Of a stretch of 64,000 nt of DNA, positions 60,124 to 64,000 are shown one piece after another. The first letter of the stretch is position 1. Every line of letters starts with the position of its first letter. The position numbers and the translations under genes were made by a program. The DNA lies in assembly GCF_023101345.1 (NCBI RefSeq), contig NZ_CP095848.1, forward strand, positions 991,501-1,055,500, given 5' to 3'. The DNA is from Hymenobacter sublimis. GTDB lineage: Bacteria; Bacteroidota; Bacteroidia; Cytophagales; Hymenobacteraceae. Below the pieces are notes generated by a model. It worked only from the letters and a program-made list of their open reading frames with translations. It searched no databases and was not told the DNA's origin.

Positions 60124-62937
60124 TTATTGCACAGCGGCGGCCTTCTCCGTGCGCTGCTTACCGAACTCCAGAATCCGGTCGATGAAGTCGTAGGGGGTGT
60201 AGCCGGCCAGGGCGGTTTGGTGGAAGATGCAGGTAGCGGGCGTCATACCGGGCAGGGAGTTCACCTCAATGATGATGACTTCCACGGCCCCGTTCTGGCG
60301 CACCCGCACAAAGGCATCAATGCGCGCGTAGCCCTGAATATTCAAGATTTCAGCCACCCGGCCCAGCTCCTTTTTTACCTCCTCCGACACGCGCTGGCGC
60401 TCCGTGAGGTCAGCAGCGTAGCGGGCGGGCGTAATGTTCTGGCCTTCCCCGGCCAGGAACTTCTCCTCCAGGCTCAGCACCTCGCCGGTTGCCAGGGCTT
60501 CGGAGGCTTCAAATACTTCCACCTGCAACTCGCCGGCGTCGGTCCAGTGGGTGAGTAGGCCGCCGGTTACTTCCAGGAAGTGGGCCGCACCGTCGCGGTC
60601 AATCAGGGTTTCGACCAGGAAGGCATCTTTCTGCGGAAACTCCTCCTTAAAGCCCAGGCTAAGGGTAGTGGCCTCAGCGGGCGTCAGGTCCAGCTGGTCG
60701 CGGAAGATGAGGCGGGTGAAGGCCTCCAGCTCCTGGCGGTTCTTGATTTTCTTCACGGCCGAAGAGCAGCCATCATCGGCGGGCTTGGCAATGAAGGGGT
60801 AGGGGAACTGGGTTTCCAGGCTGCGGTAGAAGCCTTCCGGGTCGGCCTCCCATTCCAGGCGGCTGGCCATGCGGTGCTCGGCCACGCGCAGGCCCGCTTC
60901 GCGCAGGCGGCGGTTGGTTTCAAACTTATTGATGGTGATGCTGGAGCTTTCCACGCCCGAACCGTTGTAGGGCAGGCCGAACTTTTCCAGCTCCCGCTGC
61001 AGAGCCCCATCCTCGCCGGGGCGGCCGTGCAGGGCAATAAATACCTCATCGACCATGCCCGCCAGCTCCTCGAAGGAGACGCGGCGCGGCTGAGCCGTGG
61101 GCTGACCGGCGTAGGTGCTGGTAATAGCCGAAGCCTCGCGGCGGATGCGCTCCAGAATGGGGTGCAGGCCGTGGCCGGCTTCCATGTGCTCTACTTTCTC
61201 GCGGATGTCGTCGGCGTTATCCTTGAGCATCACGTTGATGGGTAACACGTAGAGGCGGAACTCCTGGCTGCTACCCGTCAAGAATACCGGCACCGGCTCG
61301 TACTTGATGCTGGAGCTAAGCTTCTCGTAAATGTTGCGGCCGCTTTCCACCGAAATGTGGCGCTCCGAGGAGTAACCGCCCATAATTACGGCCACCTTGG
61401 TGCGGGTGCGCTCCTCCGAAGCCCGGGCCGCTACAGCCGCATCCAGTTGCGCCAACAGGCCCGCCAGCTTTACTGGCCGCAGCCCCGCCCGTCGCCGTGC
61501 CGCCAACGAGGTGCGGATCAGGTAGGTTAGGAACTGCGAGGGGTTCAGCCCGATTTCGGCAGCCTGGTGGAAGAAGAACGAGGCCGGTAACATGCCCGAA
61601 GTCGTGTTCGGGTCGTTGAGGTAAAGGGTAGGATGGTGTGCGGGTAGGAGGGCAGGAGTCGAATCAGAGCCCTTTTGAACTCCTACCTCCTTACCCTCTT
61701 GCCCTGACACGATGAAGCCATCGAGGCGGGCGTACACCTGGAAGCCGAAGGTGCGGAACATTTCCTCGCAGGCCTCCCGGATGCGCTGAATTTCCGCTTC
61801 GGGTAGGTCAATGGGCGTGACTTTGCGCGAGAGGCCCGGCAGATACTTCGAGCGGTAATCGAACATTTCCTCGCCCTTCACAATCTCCGTGGGGGGTAGG
61901 GCCAAGGCCTTGCCATCGGGGTCTTCCACCACAATGCACGAAAACTCACGACCCTGCACGAAGCTCTCGACCAGCACCTGGGTTTCACCCTCCACACTGG
62001 TCAGACGCACAGCTCCGACGGTTTGCAGCCGCTCATTCAGGGCGTTCAGCAACTCCTCAGGCTGGTAGATTATGAATGAGGAATTATCGGCGGCGGCCAA
62101 TCCTTCATTCTTCATTCCTAATTCTTCATTCTCAATAACCACCGGTAGACCGATGCCTTCCCGAATATCCACCAGTTGCTGCAGCCACATGGTTTTCTTC
62201 TCTTCCGATAGCGCCTGCCACTCCTGCTGGGTGACGGTTTTGCGGAACAGGCTGCGCTCCACGGCCGTAGCGAATTTCGCTACATCAGCTTCGCGCAGAA
62301 TGCTCACGCCAATGCTGCTACCCTGGCGCGGGGCCTTGAATACCAGCGGCAGGCCCAGCTCGCGCACCAGGTAGTCGAGAGTAGCCTGCGCATCGGCCAC
62401 ATCCCACTCTTCGGCCGTGATAAGGCGGAAGTCGGGGGTAGGGCGGTTAAGGGCTTTGAGTAGCTTTTTCTGGGCAATCTTATCAATGCCGAAGGCCGAG
62501 GGCAAAATGCCGGAACCGGAGTACGGAATGCCGTACCACTCCAGTAGGCCCTGAATGGCGCCGTCCTCGCCGGCTGGCCCGTGCAAGGCCAGGAAGGCAA
62601 AGTCCATGAGGCTGCTCAGCTCCTGGGGCTGGATGCGCCGGCCGACTTCGGAAATGATGCGGTCCTGCTCCTCCAGGCTCAACTCGCCCAGGCTTTCGAA
62701 GTACATCTGCACCGGCAGCGTTACCGGCGGCAGCGCCGACACGGGCGGGTAAAAGTCCCGGATGGTGCCTTTATAAATGTACTCCCAGTTGAGCTGAATG
62801 AAGTTGCCGCGGCTGTCCACAAACACGGGCACAGCCTCGAACAAGGACTTATCCAGGTTATCGTACACGGTGCGGCCGCCCGCGAAGCTGATTTCCCGCT
62901 CACGCGACGGGCCGCCGAAGAAGATGCCTATTTTCAT
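60124..62937 (-). CDS. Tandem-duplicated D-alanine--D-alanine ligase
   Basis: A 937-residue protein made of two Ddl units, about residues 1-480 and 510-937. Unit 1 starts MKIGIFFGGPSREREISFAGGRTVYDNLDKS, has the ATP-grasp loop PRQGSSIGVSILRE, KGEEMFDYRSKYLPG and ends LNDPNTTSGMLPASFFFHQAAEIGL; the metal-binding EVN of the family appears as DPN. Unit 2 starts VAVIMGGYSSERHISVESGRNIYEK and ends with the canonical IIIEVNSLPGMTPATCIFHQTALAGY. Unit 1 also carries two in-frame insertions translated from hairpin repeats (residues about 267-290 and 411-438). Unit 2 looks fully active; unit 1 may be altered. Ddl makes the D-Ala-D-Ala of peptidoglycan. The ATG at 62937 is preferred over an upstream TTG. 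Confidence 0.88.
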   Translation of the reverse strand: MKIGIFFGGPSREREISFAGGRTVYDNLDKSLFEAVPVFVDSRGNFIQLNWEYIYKGTIRDFYPPVSALPPVTLPVQMYFESLGELSLEEQDRIISEVGRRIQPQELSSLMDFAFLALHGPAGEDGAIQGLLEWYGIPYSGSGILPSAFGIDKIAQKKLLKALNRPTPDFRLITAEEWDVADAQATLDYLVRELGLPLVFKAPRQGSSIGVSILREADVAKFATAVERSLFRKTVTQQEWQALSEEKKTMWLQQLVDIREGIGLPVVIENEELGMKNEGLAAADNSSFIIYQPEELLNALNERLQTVGAVRLTSVEGETQVLVESFVQGREFSCIVVEDPDGKALALPPTEIVKGEEMFDYRSKYLPGLSRKVTPIDLPEAEIQRIREACEEMFRTFGFQVYARLDGFIVSGQEGKEVGVQKGSDSTPALLPAHHPTLYLNDPNTTSGMLPASFFFHQAAEIGLNPSQFLTYLIRTSLAARRRAGLRPVKLAGLLAQLDAAVAARASEERTRTKVAVIMGGYSSERHISVESGRNIYEKLSSSIKYEPVPVFLTGSSQEFRLYVLPINVMLKDNADDIREKVEHMEAGHGLHPILERIRREASAITSTYAGQPTAQPRRVSFEELAGMVDEVFIALHGRPGEDGALQRELEKFGLPYNGSGVESSSITINKFETNRRLREAGLRVAEHRMASRLEWEADPEGFYRSLETQFPYPFIAKPADDGCSSAVKKIKNRQELEAFTRLIFRDQLDLTPAEATTLSLGFKEEFPQKDAFLVETLIDRDGAAHFLEVTGGLLTHWTDAGELQVEVFEASEALATGEVLSLEEKFLAGEGQNITPARYAADLTERQRVSEEVKKELGRVAEILNIQGYARIDAFVRVRQNGAVEVIIIEVNSLPGMTPATCIFHQTALAGYTPYDFIDRILEFGKQRTEKAAAVQ
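61625..61705. repeat. In-frame GTAGGAGGG-type hairpin repeat inside ddl
   Basis: The left part (61625-61659) reads AGGGTAGGATGGTGTGCGGG and then TAGGAGGGCAGGAGT; the right part (61679-61705) is its degenerate complement ACTCCTACCTCCTTACCCTC. Such G/A-rich hairpins are normally intergenic in this group; here one is translated as about 27 extra residues. Confidence 0.72.
62069..62138. repeat. In-frame AATTCTTCATTC-type hairpin repeat inside ddl
   Basis: ATTATGAATGAGGAATTA (62069-62086) and TAATTCTTCATTCTCAATAA (62119-62138) are degenerate inverted copies. They are rich in A/T in contrast to the surrounding coding sequence and encode ENEELGMKNEGL, then NSSFIIYQ, absent from normal Ddl. Confidence 0.75.
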
Positions 62938-63017
62938 ACGTAGGGGCAAAGGTACAAGCCCGCCGCGTCATTGCGAGTATGTAGCGGGCGTATCAGGTCA
63001 GTGTCGTAGCAATCCGC

Positions 63018-63099
63018 TTTCTACGGCGGCACCCGACCTTCCAGAGTGCGGCTCTTCCGCATGTCATTGCGAGGAGGCACGACGAAGCAATCCGTCCTG
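63018..63099. repeat. 82-bp inverted repeat, left copy
   Basis: Contains GTCATTGCGAGGAGGCACGA, then CGAAGCAATCCG. It is identical to the complement of 63493-63574 apart from one base. Just upstream a shorter related unit (GTCATTGCGAG at 62967-62977 and TCGTAGCAATCCG at 63004-63016) is in the same orientation. Confidence 0.92.
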
Positions 63100-63167
63100 G
63101 CAAAGTGCCAAGCCTTGAGAAGTGAGAACCTCTACCCTCTATCTTTCCGGAACCTAATTCTACTCCT

Positions 63168-63452
63168 ATGAATCAGTATTACACCTACATTCTTACCAAC
63201 CAAAACCGCACAACCCTTTACATCGGTGTTACAAGTGACTTGAAACGACGGGTAGGAGAACACAAAGCGGGTACGCACGCTGGCTTTACCAGGAAGTACA
63301 ATGTACATCAGTTAATGTATTTTGAAACGTACCCAGATATCAATGCGGCTATTGCGCGTGAGAAGCAACTCAAGGGAGGCTCTCGCCAGAAAAAGCTTGA
63401 CTTGATAAATGGGTTCAACAGCAAGTGGGTAGATTTATTTGAGCAATTGTAG
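63168..63452 (+). CDS. GIY-YIG nuclease-domain protein (UPF0213-like)
   Basis: A 94-residue single-domain protein: YYTYILTNQNRTTLYIGVTSDLKRRVGEHK gives the GIY-YIG core (Y-I-L and Y-I-G) and the catalytic Arg in LKRR; the Glu lies in AIAREKQLKGGSRQKKLDLI. This is the short UPF0213/YhbQ-like type, which lacks any extra DNA-binding domain. The gene and its flanks are exactly bracketed by two 82-bp inverted repeats (63018-63099 and 63493-63574), so it may act on them. It lies between divergent ddl and pgk. A domesticated repeat-handling nuclease is a hypothesis. Confidence 0.88.
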   Translation: MNQYYTYILTNQNRTTLYIGVTSDLKRRVGEHKAGTHAGFTRKYNVHQLMYFETYPDINAAIAREKQLKGGSRQKKLDLINGFNSKWVDLFEQL

Positions 63453-63492
63453 AGGGTAAGGCTTGTCACATTTCAGGGGGTAGCACGTTGAT

Positions 63493-63574
63493 CAGGACGG
63501 ATTGCTTCGTCGTGCCTCCTCGCAATGACATGCGGAAGAGCCGCACTCTGGAAGGTCAGGTGCCGCCGTAGAAA
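63493..63574. repeat. 82-bp inverted repeat, right copy
   Basis: Complement of 63018-63099 with a single difference (GGTCAGGTG here against GGTCGGGTG). It ends 79 bp before the pgk start, so the pgk promoter must lie in or just after it. Confidence 0.92.
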
Positions 63575-63653
63575 CTAAGGGTAATAACTTGTTGCCATTC
63601 CCTCATTCCCTCAAAATCTTACCTTCGCCCCAGCCAAACCCATTTCCTTTTCC

Positions 63654-64000
63654 ATGAAAACCCTCGATCAGTACAACTTCGCTGGCAAGCGTGCCGTGGT
63701 GCGCGTGGACTTCAACGTGCCGCTCGACAAGAGCTTCGCCATCACCGACGACACCCGTATCCGGGCGGCTACGCCTACCATCAAGAAAATCCTGCAGGAT
63801 GGTGGCTCCGTGGTGCTGCTCTCGCACCTGGGCCGGCCCAAGGGCGGACCGGAGGAGAAATACTCCCTGAAGCACATCGTTGCCCGCCTAAGCCAGGAGT
63901 ACGGCCAGCAGGTGCAGTTTGCCGAGGACGCCTTGCAAGCCGAAGCCCAGGCCCAGGCCCTGCAGCCCGGCCAGATTCTGCTGGTCGAAAACGTGCGCTT
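63654..64000 (+). CDS. pgk: Phosphoglycerate kinase (partial, C-terminus off the window)
   Basis: The first 115 residues are present. [36 protein letters not shown] is the family N-terminus with the substrate Asp, Asn and Arg, then [20 protein letters not shown], another signature, and ILLVENVR, where the sequence ends. The enzyme makes ATP from 1,3-bisphosphoglycerate in glycolysis. The ATG at 63654 is the only sensible start. Its promoter region begins right at the end of the inverted repeat that flanks the GIY-YIG gene. Confidence 0.96.
   Translation, partial: MKTLDQYNFAGKRAVVRVDFNVPLDKSFAITDDTRIRAATPTIKKILQDGGSVVLLSHLGRPKGGPEEKYSLKHIVARLSQEYGQQVQFAEDALQAEAQAQALQPGQILLVENVR

Noticed and set aside
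1..64000. CRISPR array, prophage or transposon
   Set aside because: No regularly spaced direct repeats with unique spacers, no cas, integrase, terminase or transposase-like protein was found.

Overview
The window looks like chromosomal DNA from a member of the Bacteroidota, most likely the Hymenobacteraceae (Hymenobacter or a close relative). The evidence is fairly high GC content, several secreted proteins ending in Por/type IX secretion (T9SS) sorting domains, a TonB-dependent receptor, many lipoproteins, start codons without Shine-Dalgarno sequences, and one good Bacteroidota-type promoter (TAnnTTTG). No prophage, CRISPR array, transposase or rRNA operon was found. The genus assignment is inference from protein style, not from a marker gene search.

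Layout. 1-9 kb: a partial secreted GH16-like protein, folK with an alpha/beta hydrolase, a polyprenyl diphosphate synthase, a zinc-ribbon protein, a cytochrome P450, a NAPE-PLD-like metallo-hydrolase and a Spy-like periplasmic protein. 9-20 kb: a TlpA-type lipoprotein, aconitase, several small envelope proteins, and a secreted subtilase whose T9SS tail has been thrown out of frame. 20-25 kb: a LytS/LytR two-component pair with a membrane protein, a secreted hydrolase and two small helical proteins. 25-30 kb: a PQQ-type sugar dehydrogenase, a porin-like protein and a TonB receptor. 30-38 kb: a stress/accessory stretch with two double-domain universal stress proteins, two disordered hydrophilic proteins, acetyltransferases, an arsC pseudogene, a secreted endonuclease I and a fasciclin protein. 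38-50 kb: a transporter-HEAT-cNMP fusion, a YitT protein, a histidine kinase, a lipoprotein/membrane pair, a GAF protein, tRNA-Arg(CCG), an Ohr paralogue, a transglutaminase and sucC. 50-64 kb: a GH113-like hydrolase, a LolD-type ATPase, a conserved protein with a possible ssDNA-annealing link, recQ, ohrR-ohr, a rhodanese, a large T9SS protein, a PASTA protein, a tandem-duplicated D-Ala-D-Ala ligase, a GIY-YIG nuclease and the start of pgk.

The most interesting pattern is in the repeats. Long hairpins whose outer ends read GTCATTsCGAG or close variants punctuate the gaps at about 19.5, 51.8, 53.2, 55.3, 56.5 and 60.0 kb. At 63.0-63.6 kb two near-identical 82-bp inverted copies of a related sequence bracket a single small GIY-YIG nuclease gene between ddl and pgk. 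This is laid out like a REP/nuclease element, analogous to but distinct from REP-RAYT systems. Two other hairpin-type simple repeats sit in frame inside the first half of the duplicated ddl gene and are translated, in the manner of protein-coding palindromic elements.

Functional links visible in the window: ohrR-ohr with an overlapping palindromic operator (organic peroxide resistance); ddl and the PASTA protein (cell wall); acn, sucC and pgk (central carbon metabolism); and at least four T9SS cargo-type or secreted hydrolytic enzymes.
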